From RYN-230 sp963829725 (GTDB lineage: Bacteria; Actinomycetota; Actinomycetes; Streptosporangiales; Streptosporangiaceae): 64,000 bases of DNA. The stretch covers positions 1 to 64,000 of the forward strand of contig CAWHJW010000012.1 of NCBI GenBank assembly GCA_963829725.1, given 5' to 3'. The position numbers and the translations under genes are program-made. The notes under the pieces were generated by a model. The model ran no database searches, had not been told where the DNA came from, and saw only the letters and a program-made list of their open reading frames with translations. Positions 9,007-18,641 of the stretch are shown here, piece by piece (within the stretch, counting starts at the first letter, position 1; each line of letters starts with the position of its first letter).

Positions 9007-9588
9007 TCATGGTAGAGATGTGCGGTGGGCGGCGGTTTGGTGCAGAAGAAGTCTGCCATCGTCCCTATGCCATTCGAACACGCAGATAAGATGTCTGATT
9101 GATGGCCCCTTTGCTAGTTGAGTTTGTCGTAGGATGTCGCGAATTCCTGCGCATAGGCTTACGTGCGTTTGTGGTCTATTTCTGTGCGGGACGTTGATCG
9201 TCGGCGGATTACATCGGATTAGGGCAGGGTGCTGCCTGGTAACCTTTGAGGGTGTTGAGTCAAGTGTCATTGCAGGCCTATGTCTAACTCTGGCACTGGC
9301 GACCCAGTCGTGCTGGCGTTCGAGTAGTCGCGGAAGGAATTCATGCTGATTGGGGGAGTTGGGCCATGGCTGCTTGATCGCTCCCGCCAACGGGCATCGG
9401 TCGATAGGGGCATATTGGTCAGCCGACCCCTTGGCCACCACGATGGCCCGGTTTGCCGGGGCAAGATAGGCCAGGCACCACGTAGTCTTTGCCTCATCAT
9501 TGCGACTCGGCGCGACTACGTTGACCGGAACGTTGCCCGTAAAGGGCTCATCTCCTTGCTGGGTTGGCCGCAGTCCGACCGAGATCAC
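9007..9588 (-). pseudogene. probable family-2 glycosyltransferase, truncated
   Basis: GTG at 9588 overlaps the stop of the GT1 gene (GTGA), as in the rest of the operon. Residues about 22-98 resemble a GT-A glycosyltransferase start: VNVVAPSRNDEAKTTWCLA, then IVVAKGSADQ (VDxGSxD block), GAIKQPWPNSPNQHEFL and HDWVAS. After about 9295 the similarity stops where the lower-GC DNA of the flippase begins; the rest of the frame to 9007 looks non-coding. I read it as a glycosyltransferase cut by replacement of the DNA downstream. Family assignment is tentative. Confidence 0.45.
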
Positions 9589-10562
9589 GCCGACGACCCT
9601 AGCAGCCAGGCGAAATAGGTCTCGGGATCGAATGGCCCTGGGTCTGGGGTGACCTTTACCGTCAGTGCTGTGTTTACGGCATGGCTCAATGAGTCAAGGT
9701 TGGCCGCGTCGAATCCACACAGGGCCGTCCCGGCGATCTCCCGGTTCTGTGCAGTGTTTAGGGCGATCACTGGCCGCCCGATCGCGCGGGACTCAGCCAG
9801 CGGATAGCCGAAAGACTCGATGCCGGTAGGGAAGTAAGCAGCCCGGCAACGGGCCCATTCTGGACGCAGCCTGGCCGCGTCTAGTCTACCGAGAAATTCC
9901 AGTCGGGGATCCTCGGCCATGATGGGCGGCAAGTCGGCTGGGCAGGCGGTCAGTCGCACCCGGACGCGGTCGTCGCCGTAGTCGTTTAGTGCGGTGAGCA
10001 GTTCGGCGAGCCTAGAAGACATGTGCTTATAGGAGGCGAACAGGACCGGGCACAGGATGGCGGGGTCACCTACCGTCCTAGGAGCCCCGTCAACTTGACC
10101 GACTGCGGAGACGGGATGTGGCCGCACAACGATCCGTCTATCCGCCCAGGGCAGCGCCCGGATCACCCGTTCCGCCATCGCGGTGGAGGGGACCACCAGC
10201 ACGTCGGCACGCCGGGCAGCGAGACGGACTACTACGGCCTGGCGGGTCACCGAGGCATGCGTCTCAGGATCGATCTCGGTGGCCTCGCAGTCGGTCAGGA
10301 AGTGGAGAGCATTCCGTAGCAGGACCCAGCGTTCGCCGCCCGGACCGGTGAAGCTCACGTTGTTCGTCGCCACACGCCGTGCAGCGCGATATCCAGGGCT
10401 TTCGCGGCGCAGCAGCCAGGTCGGCCCTACGACTTGATCTGCACCGGTCACCTGGACGTCCAGTCGTCCGGTGCGGGCGAGGTAACCGCGCAACTCCCCG
10501 CTCCACCGTGCCGCACCGCCCATCTGCGCTCCTGCGATGTCCACCAGCACGGCCCCGGTCAC
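9585..10562 (-). CDS. glycosyltransferase, family 1 / GT-B fold
   Basis: The 325-aa product begins MTGAVLVDIAGAQMGGAARW with a glycine-rich acceptor-side loop. It ends with the GT1 donor-side signature: LEFLGRLDAARLRPEWARCR, then YFPTGIESFGYPLAESRAIG and RPVIALNTAQNREI. It should add a sugar from a nucleotide donor to the growing repeat unit on the cytoplasmic face. GTG at 10562 is chosen because its GTGA overlaps the methyltransferase stop; reading further upstream in this frame enters the methyltransferase in the wrong frame. The stop overlaps the next gene in the same way. No frameshift seen. Confidence 0.8.
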   Translation of the reverse strand: MTGAVLVDIAGAQMGGAARWSGELRGYLARTGRLDVQVTGADQVVGPTWLLRRESPGYRAARRVATNNVSFTGPGGERWVLLRNALHFLTDCEATEIDPETHASVTRQAVVVRLAARRADVLVVPSTAMAERVIRALPWADRRIVVRPHPVSAVGQVDGAPRTVGDPAILCPVLFASYKHMSSRLAELLTALNDYGDDRVRVRLTACPADLPPIMAEDPRLEFLGRLDAARLRPEWARCRAAYFPTGIESFGYPLAESRAIGRPVIALNTAQNREIAGTALCGFDAANLDSLSHAVNTALTVKVTPDPGPFDPETYFAWLLGSSA

Positions 10563-11291
10563 CGGCGATCTCCGGCACGGGCCGGTCGCTGGAAGGTGAC
10601 CAGCCGCAGCGGATCGGGTTGGCCCGGGTCGGGCGGGACGGGGACGGTCAGCAGCCCAGCCCGGGCCGCCGCCCGCGACCACCAGCCCGCCGTGTGCCGC
10701 TGCCGGGAGACGCGCAGGTAGGCCTGATAACCTCCGAGCCGTGGCCACCGGCCGGACAGCGCCTGGGTACCCGGAACCAGTGCCACGGCGCGGGCTGCCG
10801 CTTCCAGCCAGCGGACCGGGTGGCCCGGGTCGGGCACCGTGGCCAGCATGACCGCCCCGGGGCGCAGCACCCGGGCGCACTCGGCCAGTACCAGTGCGGG
10901 GGAGCGGACGTACTCCAGCACGCTCGATGCGACGACCGCGTCGAAAGAGGCCGCCGGGAACGGCAGCACCTGCCAGTCCGGGTTCAGCCGCACCCACGTC
11001 ACTGCACTGCCTGGCTGCGCTGCCGCGGCTTCGGCCAGCATGCTCGCGGAGATGTCGCAGCCGGTGACCCGGAAGCCGGATCCGGACAGGTACCGCGCCA
11101 GGTCCCCGCGTGCCGCACCCGAGGTCTAGCACGTGCCCGCCCGGCCCGACGTGATACGCGACCGCATCGGCGAGCTGGGTCAGCCGACCGGACAGCGGGC
11201 CGTCAGCCGCGTACTTCGCGGACCACGTCGCGGCCTTCTCATCGAACAGCCGCTGCACCTGCCCGGGGTGCCCGGTCGCCTGGTCAGTCAC
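10559..11291 (-). CDS. class I SAM-dependent methyltransferase (frameshifted in this sequence)
   Basis: The N-terminal part (MTDQATGHPGQVQRLFDEKA, then VLDLGCGT, SAM motif I) is in one frame. From about 11115 the rest is in another: ISASMLAEAAAA, LPFPAASFDAVVASSVLEY (motif II) and ARVLRPGAVMLATVPD (motif III). A single extra G in the CGGGGA run after GCGT explains the break. The family methylates small molecules or sugars; in this operon a sugar hydroxyl is the likely substrate (inference). The GTG start at 11291 overlaps the previous gene's end and the stop overlaps the GT1 start (GTGA). Confidence 0.75.
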
Positions 11292-13406
11292 GGCCGGTCA
11301 TCCCAGCCGCCGCCTGGATCGTGGCCCGCATGGTGGCCAGCAGGATCTCGGTGGGCATGGCCGGCGCCGCCCGCGACCGCCTGCCGGAACGCGGTGGCCT
11401 CGGCGTGGTGCCCCTTGTCCTGGCGGCCCTTCCAGACCGTCTTGCCGTCCAGCACGGCCGACCGGTAGTCGTCGATCACCATCCGGTGTGACCCGGCCTG
11501 GATCTCGATCCATTCCTTGCCCGCCACGGGTGACGCGCTGCCGTAGGCGATCGCGGCCAGCGACCCGTCGGCGAAGCGCAGCGAGACCACCGCGTCATCC
11601 CCCGGCCGCCGCCGGGCCGCCACCGCCGAGCAGGCCGGCCACCTCCTCGACCGGCGCGCCGACCAGCGCCTGGGCGGTGTCCACGAAATGGCACACCTCG
11701 CCGAGCAGCCGGCCGCCCTGGCGGGGGTCGTGATACCAGTGCCCGTCCGGGACCGGCCCGGCGGCGACCCGGTACACCACCAGCTTCGGCGCCGTGACCC
11801 GCGGCGAACGCCCGCCGCGCGGTCAGCACCGCGGGGGACCAGCGCCGGTTGAAGCCGATCGCCAGCTGGGTGCCGGACTCCCGCCAGGCCTTCTCGACCG
11901 CGTCCAGCTCGTCCTCGGTCAGCGCCAGGGGCTTCTCGCACCAGACGTGCCGGCCCGCGGCCAGGGCCCGGGCCGCCAGGCTGGCATGCGTGTCGTGCGG
12001 GGTGGCGATGACCACCGCCTCGACGTCCGGGTCGGCGAGCAGCGCGTCCGCGCCGGACACCGCCTGCTCGAAGCCGTGCTTCTCGGCCATGCGGCGCGCG
12101 GACAGGCCGCTGGCCGAGGCCACCGCGACGAAGTGATCGAAGCCCGCGGCGCGGAACGCCGGCAGCAGCGTCCCGGTGGAGAACGCCCCGGCACCCGGCC
12201 CAGCCGATGCCGGGGGCGGAGTTCCCGGGCCGGGAATCCCTGAGCCGGACGGGGTCGGCGCCGTCCGGCCCGGCGGCGCCGGCTCCCGCCGGGTAGGCCA
12301 GCCGGATAGCCAGGTACGGCTCGGTGCGCCGCTCGATGAGCCGGTAGGCGGCGTCCGCCTCGCGCGATGCCGAAGGTGTGCGTCACCAGGTCCGCGACCT
12401 GCAGCCGGCCGCCGGCCAGCAGGTCGAGCACGGCCTCGAAGTTACGTCCCTCGGTCCAGCGCACCTGCCCGGCCGGGAAGTCCACCCCCCACTCCTCGTA
12501 GGAGGGCTCATACCGTCCGGGGCCATAGGAGCGGGCGAACCGCACCGACAGCTCCCGCTCGTAGAACGGGGTCCGGTCGAGGTGCAGCCCGACATCGCCG
12601 ACGATCACCACGGAGGCCCGGTCCCGGCACAGCGCGGGCACCCGCATCACCGCATCCGACGACCGGCCGGCCGCGCAGACCAGCACGGCGTCCGCGCCGC
12701 GGCCCCGGGACCAGGCCAGCACCTGGTCGGTGGTCGCGTCCCCGGACTCGTCCAGGGCCAGCACCCCGGCTCCCGCTGCCACCCGCCTTGGGTGCGCGGC
12801 CGGGTCGATCCCGGCCACGTCGCAGCCGGCGGCGATGGCCAGCCGCGCCGCCAGCTGGCCGATCAGGCCGAGCCCGAGCACCACCACCTTGGCGCCGGGA
12901 CCGACCTCGGCGATCCGCAGGCCGTGCAGCGCGATCGCAGCGACGGTGGTGAACGCCGCGTCCGCGGCCTCGACCCCGCCCGGGACCGTGGCGCACAGCA
13001 GCCCGGGCACGACCTGGAATTCGGCGTGGTTGGCCTTGCCCGCCCCGCCGGTCGCGACCAGCTGGCCAGGGCGGACCCCAGTCACCGCGGCACCCGTTTC
13101 CAGCACGACGCCGGCCGCCGAGTAGCCGAGCGGCAGGTCCGATGCCAGCCGGCTGCGGACCGCCTGCCGGGTCGCCGCGAGGCCATCGGACCTGGCCTTG
13201 CGGACCACCTGGCGGACCAGGTCGGGGCGGGCGCGGGCCTTGGCCAGCAGGCTGGACTGGGCCAGCGCCATGACCGCGCGCTCGGTGCCCGGCGAGATCA
13301 CCGAGGCGACCGTGCGGACCAGGACCTCGGTGGCTCCGGGCACCGGCCGGGGCACGTCGAGCACCTGCACCGGGCCGCCGGACAGCGGCTGGACGACCTG
13401 TCTCAC
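11284..13406 (-). CDS. two-domain oxidoreductase: zinc-type dehydrogenase plus Gfo/Idh/MocA (frameshifted)
   Basis: About 707 codons. The first half is an MDR alcohol-dehydrogenase-like domain: VQVLDVPRPVPGATEVLV, SVISPGTERAVM, LPLGYSAAGVV, and the Rossmann loop VVVLGLGLIGQLAARLAIAA. The second half is a Gfo/Idh/MocA domain: GAFSTGTLLPAFRAAGFDHF, VVIATPHDTHASLAARALAA, HVWCEKPLALTEDELD, IGFNRRWSP. This fusion occurs in exopolysaccharide loci next to heparinase-like proteins and probably oxidises or epimerises a sugar. GTG at 13406 has AAGGAG upstream and overlaps the heparinase stop (GTGA). Frame changes occur near 12365, 11800, 11610 and 11350; all conserved blocks remain. Confidence 0.78.
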
Positions 13407-15329
13407 CCGGCTCCTTCCAAGACGTGCGCGGGCCCGGCCGCGGTACCCGCGCAATCAGCGGTCACGCCGGCGCTCGCGGGTCCGGGGGCACCGGCGTCAG
13501 CGGCGGCCTCCGCCCCGCTGGCGGCCGGGTGCGTCTCCGCGGCCCGGCGCCACTGCGTGCTCAGCCGCACCGGGAGCGGCCCGGCGACCCGGCAGGTCAG
13601 CACGGGCGCGGTCACGGCGCGGCCGAACCCGCGGGCGACCGGGGCGAACCGGGCGATGACGGCCAGCTGCGCCGGCCCCTGCACCCCGATCCGGAACTCA
13701 CCTGCCGGGGTGCTGGCCACCGCCCCGCCGGGGGCCAGGCGCAGCGTGGTCCCCGGGGCGAAGTGCCAGTGCACGCTCACCTCATGCCGCCCCTGCCCGC
13801 TGACCAGGTCGTCGACCCGCAGCCCGGCGCGGGGTCAGCGACCAGCGGCGATGGTGCCGCGGGCGGCCCGGCAGCCGGCGGAAGCCGTCGTGCCCGGCCT
13901 CGGCGGTGAGCAGGCTCCCGTCCGCGCCGGCCTTGATCCCGCTGACCCGGGCCAGCCGCGCCGCCCGGAACGCCCCCCACACCTCGGTGGAATCCGCGCC
14001 GTCCACGGTCACCGTGTTGTGCGCGGCGGTGGAGCGCTCGTAGCTGCGGGCCGGCCCGGCCGCGTACCCGGACGTGCCGGTGTCGACCAGCAGCGGCACG
14101 CCGTCCACGTGAACCAGGCAGCTCAGGGTGTCGGCGTGCGCGTGGGCCGGCAGGTCGTCCGGGCACGGCGCGCCCACGTCGGCGAGCACCTGCCAGCGGC
14201 CGGCGGTGAGCCGGGCCAGGCCGGAGTCCGGGAGGACCAGCAGCGGGTCGCCCGGCACCGGGCCCGGCTGGAGCTGGCTGAGGAGGGTGGCACTGACCGG
14301 GTATCCGTCGTTAAGCAGCGGGACCTCACCGGCGGGGGAGAGCACGCAGCCGAGCCAGCGCCGCATCCGGCTGATCGCGTCGGTGAGCTCCGGCCCCGGC
14401 TCCCGGCCGGCCGACCGGAGCAGCCCGGCGACGTCGATCAGGTCGGCCGAGCACCTGGCAGTGGTAGGCGGGGGCCCGCTCGTAATGGCCGCCGTCCGGG
14501 AGCACCTGGACGGCCAGCTGCCGCCGCAGCCGGCCGAGCGCGCTTCCAGCAGGGAGCCGTCGCCGAGGAACACGCCCAGGCCGGCCAGCGCCTTGAGGTT
14601 CTTGATCAGGTGGTTGCCGCCGACGTCGGTCTCCAGGTGCCGCCACAGGAACCCGGCGTGCGCGGCCAGGCTGGCGGTGAACGCCTGCTCGACCGGGGTG
14701 CCGGCCACCAGCGGCCGGTGCAGGCCGCACCAGGACCAGGCGCGCAGCGACGCGGGGTAGGGCAGCCAGGCGGCGCCGCGGCCGGGGATGACCGCCGCCT
14801 GCCAGGAGGTCCACAGCGCGGTGAACCACTCCCGCGCGCCGGTCACGTCGGCGGCGGCCTCGCCGTCGCCGGGGGCGGCGGCCAGGGCCCAGGCCCAGTC
14901 CCAGTAGTGCAGGTGGAAGCGCCACAGCAGCGGCGCGCCGCGCTGCGCCCAGTCCGCGGCGGCCCAGTCGGTGCCCGGCCAGAGGGTGCCACCGCCGTCG
15001 CTGTCCGCCGGGTCGCCCAGGGCGGCCAGCGCCGCACCGGCGGCCGGCCCGGCGAGCCGCCGGGACAGCCCGAGCAGCTCGATCCGGCCCGCCTGCAGGC
15101 CGGGGAGCCCCGGCCAGTCCCGCCAGACGGCCGCGTCCAGCGGGGTGAAGCCGGCGGCCAGCCGGCCGCGGCGGCCGGGTCCGGGCCGGCCAGCAGCCAG
15201 CGGCCGGCACGCCGGGACCCGGTGCAGCGCCACGCGCTGGGCCCGCAGCCGGGCCCGCTGGGTGACCTGGGCGGGCCGGAGCCGGGCGGCGGTGCGGGCG
15301 AAGCGGGCCAGGTCGCCGGGGCGAGTCAT
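13403..15329 (-). CDS. heparinase II/III family protein (frameshifted)
   Basis: About 640 codons. The N-terminal all-alpha toroid is visible in FTPLDAAVWRDWPGLPGLQ, FHLHYWDWAWALA, LPYPASLRAWSWCG and HLETDVGGNHLIKNLKALAG (HLxxxGNHLxxNxKAL signature). The C-terminal beta-sandwich has PAHAHADTLSCLVHVDG and ARSYERSTAAHNTVTVDG, matching the His/Tyr region of heparinase II/III. Members are polysaccharide lyases or glycan-processing enzymes of uronic-acid-containing polymers. The ATG at 15329 overlaps the epimerase stop (ATGA). A pair of compensating frame changes lies near 14570 and 14455 and another near 13835. No signal peptide is obvious, so it may act in the cytoplasm during assembly. Confidence 0.78.
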
Positions 15330-16238
15330 GACACCGCCCCGGCGGCCAGCGCCGCCCCGGCCGCCAGGCCCAGCGCGGCGGCCTCGGCCTGGATGCCCTC
15401 GGCGAACGGCCGGGGCGCGTAGCACAGGTCGCGGACCGCGTCGTCGATCCGGAACGACTTGTCCTCGGCCAGCCGCTGCAACTGCTCGGCGCGGAGCCGG
15501 GGCGCCGGGCTGAGCATTTCGTAGCACCGCGCGGCGGCGACCGCCGGGGTGAGCGGCACCGGCACGAAACGGGTCCGGCTGCCGACCGCCCGCGCGGCTT
15601 CCCGGAGCAGATCGGCGAACCGGATCGCCTCCGGCCCGGCCACGTCGTAGCAGGTGCCCGCGGCGGCGGGCCGCTCTGCCGCGTTGAGTACCGCGTCCGC
15701 GAGGTCGGCCACGTGCACCGGCTGCTGGAGGTGCTTCCCGCCGCCGGGCACCGGCAGCACCGGGGCGCGGGTGAGCGCCCGGAGCAGCCGGGACAGGTTC
15801 CGGTCCCCGGCCGCGCCGTAGATCATGGTGGGCCGCAGGATCGTCCAGGCCAGCCCGGACGCGTGGATCTGCTGCTCCGCGTCCAGCCGGATCCGCTTGC
15901 TGCGCGCCGGGCAGGGTCGTGGTGACCGCGGTGGTCGAGATGAACACGGCCCGGTCCAGGCCTGGCGGACCGGGCGGCGCGCCACGATGGCCGGGGCGTG
16001 CCCGAAACCGAGCGACGCCAGGTTGACCAGCGCTTCGCAGTCCGCCGCGGCGAACACGCCCGGGAGCTGGGCGCTGGTCATCGAGGTCGCCGGTAGCGGC
16101 TTGGCGCCGCGGGCGGCAACCGCCTGCGCCGCGGCGTCGCTGCGGGCCAGCGCCACGCGTCTCGTGACCGCGCCGGGCCGCCTCGTCGAGCACGAACCCG
16201 CCGAGGAAACCACTTCCCCCGGTGACCAGCAGCCTCAC
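15326..16238 (-). CDS. NAD(P)-dependent epimerase/dehydratase-like protein (frameshifted)
   Basis: GTG at 16238 (GTGA overlap with the upstream glycosyltransferase) opens with RLLVTGGSGFLGGFVLDEAA, the GxxGxxG nucleotide-binding loop of extended SDR proteins. After frame changes near 16155 it continues with ALVNLASLGFGH, then ILRPTMIYGAAGDRNLSRLL, PVHVADLADAVLNA and YDVAGPEAIRFADLLREAAR, which fit the atypical NAD(P)H-binding epimerase group acting on nucleotide- or lipid-linked sugars. A second frame disturbance lies near 15910-15970. The usual length (about 300 aa) is conserved. The exact sugar cannot be told from the sequence. Confidence 0.72.
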
Positions 16239-17471
16239 CGGCTCACCGCCGGCGGCGTCGAGGATCTTCCGGTACTCGCGGGCCAGCGCCGTCCGGTCGT
16301 AGAACTGCGTCGACGTGGGCCCGGCCCGCCCGGCCCATCTCCTCCCGCCGCGCCGGGTCGGCGGCCAGGTCCCGGATCGCGTCGGCCAGCGCCACCGCGT
16401 CCTGCGGCGGCACCACGGCCGCGCCGGCCTCCCGCAGGATCTGCGCCGGCCTCGCCGGCCACCGAGCCGATGACGGCCTTGCCCGCGGCCAGGTACTCGA
16501 ACATCTTCGACGGGATGAACGTGCCGAACAGCGGCACGTCCCGCAGCGGGACCAGGCGAGATGTCCGCCGCGGCCAGCACCGCCGGGACCTCCGCGTGCG
16601 GCACCCCGGGCAGCAGCGTCACGTTCCGCAGGCCCAGGTCGCGGACCCGCTGCTGCAGCCGCGCCTTGTCCGCTCCCTCGCCGACGAAGGCGAAATGGAC
16701 CGGGTGGGCGGCCAGCCGGGCCGCGGCGGCGGTCAGGCCGGGCAGCCCCTGGGAGATGCCATGCGTGCCGAGGTAGAGCACCAGGCAGTCCGCCGGGCCC
16801 GCGCCCAGGCGGGCCCGCATCGCGGGATCGGGCCGGGCGGCCGGCGCGAACCGGCCGGGCGTGACGCCGTTGCGGATCGTGTGCACCTTGCCCGGCGGCA
16901 CCCCGCGGCCGATCAGGTTGTCCCGGAACCCGTCGCTGACCACCACGATCTCGTCGGCGGCCCGGTAGGCGGCGAGTTCCAGCCGCTCCAGCGCGCCGAT
17001 GACCGGGCGGCTGGTCAGCACGCCCAGTTCGGTGAAGATGGCCGGCCACAGGTCACGGATGTCCAGCACCAGCCGGGCCCGCTTGCAGCCGGGCCAGCAG
17101 CGACGGCCGAGCCGATGGAGAAGAACGTGGGCGAGGACACCACGACCACGTCGGCCGGGCCGCTGGCCCGCCGCGCCGAGCAGCACGCTGCTGATCATGA
17201 AGCTCAGGTGGCCCAGGGTCTTGCGGGCGATGCCCTCGTTGGGCGTGGCGTACAGCCAGGTCCGCAGGACCCGGTAGCCGTCCTTCTTCTCCCGTCGCCG
17301 GACCGCGCGCCGGTACTGCGGCGGGAGCACGCCGGTCGGGTGGTTCGGCATGCCGGTGAGCACGGTGACCGTGTCGCCGTCGGCCGCCCACGTCCGGGCC
17401 AGCGCCTCCAGCCGGGCCTGCGGCGCGCCGGTCTCCGGGGGGAAGTAGTGCGTGACGATGAGAATGCGCAC
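16235..17471 (-). CDS. glycosyltransferase family 4, WcaI-like (frameshifted)
   Basis: Starts at GTG 17471, two bases after the stop of the MraY-like gene. MRILIVTHYFPPETGAPQAR is the typical WcaI-type start, followed by TVTVLTGMPNHPTGVLPP. Downstream are DIRDLWPAIFTELG, EIVVVSDGFRDNLIGRGVPP, VLYLGTHGISQGLPGL and FVGEGADKARLQQRV, giving the GT-B fold. The C-terminal donor-binding part (GTFIPSKMFEYLAAGKAVIG) is in another frame. Changes lie near 17170-17090, 16555, 16450 and 16310. It probably adds one sugar of the repeat unit at the inner membrane. Confidence 0.78.
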
Positions 17472-17472
17472 C

Positions 17473-18537
17473 TCAGCCCAGCTTTCCTTCCAGCTCGGGC
17501 GCCCACGGGGCGGCCGTGTCCGGGATCCTCGGCCTGGGTGCGTCAATACCGAAGCCGAGGCACCGGAAGAAGGCGGGGGAGCGCAGGTAGCCCGCGAGGA
17601 GGAGCAGGCCTGCCACGTCCGCCGCGGCCCGGAACGGCAGGTCGCCAGTCAGGCTCACCGCACCCAGCAGGGTGAGCAGGATGGTGAGCGCGCCGGTCAG
17701 CAGGGTGACCTCCTGATGCGACCACCCAGCGTCGCACCACTGCTGGTAGACGTGCGTGCGGTGGGACCGCAGCCAGGGCTCGCCCGCGCGGATCCGGCGC
17801 TGCAGCGTCCATCCGGTGTCGGCCAGGTACAGCGCGAGCGGACCGAGGACGGCCTCAGCCGGCACCCCGCGCAGCACGGCCCATGCGGCCAGGACGGCCA
17901 GCGCGGCGCCCAGCGTGTAACTGCCCACGTCGCCGAGGAACACCCGGGCCCGGCCCGCGTTCCAGGGCAGGAACAGCAGTGCGCTCACCGCCACCGCGAG
18001 GCTGGCGCCGAGCAGGAGGGGGTGCTGTCCCCATTCGCCATAACATGCGTACGCGACCCCGGCGATCAGCGCGTGCACCGCGGAGATCCCGTTCACGCCG
18101 TCCATGAAGTTGAACACGTTGACGAACCCGATGATCCACACTGCGGCGGCGATGGCCAGCCCGGCGGCCGCCACCAGGGGCAGATGCATCGGGACCATGA
18201 GGAGGGCGGCGGCGACGGCGCTCCCGGCCGCCTGCAGGACGAGGCGGCGGCCCGCGGACAGGTTACGGAGATCGTCGGCCAGGCCGAGTGCGCCCAGCAG
18301 CCCGACCGCGGCCGCGAACGCGGCGCTCGCGCCATCCCGGAGCAGGGCGGCCGTCACCAGGAGCCCGACGGCGATCGGCAGGCCGCCGCCGCGGGGCGTC
18401 GGAACAACATGTGAAGAGCGCCGGCCTGGAACGTCGATGACCTGCCACCGGCGGAGCAACCCGATCGTCAGCGGCTCGGCCAGCAGGACGATCCCGCCGC
18501 ACGCGGCGACCGCAGTGAAGGCTCCGATCCCTGACAC
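17473..18537 (-). CDS. MraY/WecA-family undecaprenyl-phosphate sugar-1-phosphate transferase
   Basis: An intact 354-aa polytopic protein with about 10-11 helices. Signature loops are RRSSHVVPTPRGGG (first cytoplasmic loop), GALGLADDL (Mg-binding DD), NVFNFMDGVNGIS and FLGDVGSYTLG. These match the WecA/TagO/MraY superfamily that starts lipid-linked glycan assembly by moving a sugar-1-phosphate onto undecaprenyl phosphate. As the first biosynthetic gene after the kinase it is the likely initiating enzyme of the locus. Start ATG 18537 lies directly before helix 1. Unlike its neighbours it shows no frameshift. Confidence 0.87.
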   Translation of the reverse strand: MSGIGAFTAVAACGGIVLLAEPLTIGLLRRWQVIDVPGRRSSHVVPTPRGGGLPIAVGLLVTAALLRDGASAAFAAAVGLLGALGLADDLRNLSAGRRLVLQAAGSAVAAALLMVPMHLPLVAAAGLAIAAAVWIIGFVNVFNFMDGVNGISAVHALIAGVAYACYGEWGQHPLLLGASLAVAVSALLFLPWNAGRARVFLGDVGSYTLGAALAVLAAWAVLRGVPAEAVLGPLALYLADTGWTLQRRIRAGEPWLRSHRTHVYQQWCDAGWSHQEVTLLTGALTILLTLLGAVSLTGDLPFRAAADVAGLLLLAGYLRSPAFFRCLGFGIDAPRPRIPDTAAPWAPELEGKLG

Positions 18538-18641
18538 ACAGTGAATCGTACTCCGGCTGCGTACTTTCTGTAATCGACTAATTACTTAAAGTTTTGGATG
18601 TGCCGCTTGCCCGGCCGACTTTTCCGGCATCGGCGACTAAA

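Noticed and set aside
12378..15422. 1014-codon plus-strand open frame
   Set aside because: It is the antisense of the oxidoreductase and heparinase genes; high GC keeps the opposite strand open. Composition is Gly/Arg/Pro-rich with no domain.
13782..17546. 1254-codon minus-strand open frame read as one protein
   Set aside because: It is a chimera that drifts through glycosyltransferase, epimerase and heparinase because of frameshifts; the gene borders are set by the GTGA/ATGA overlaps.
15825..17675. 616-codon plus-strand open frame
   Set aside because: Antisense shadow of the GT4 and MraY-like genes.
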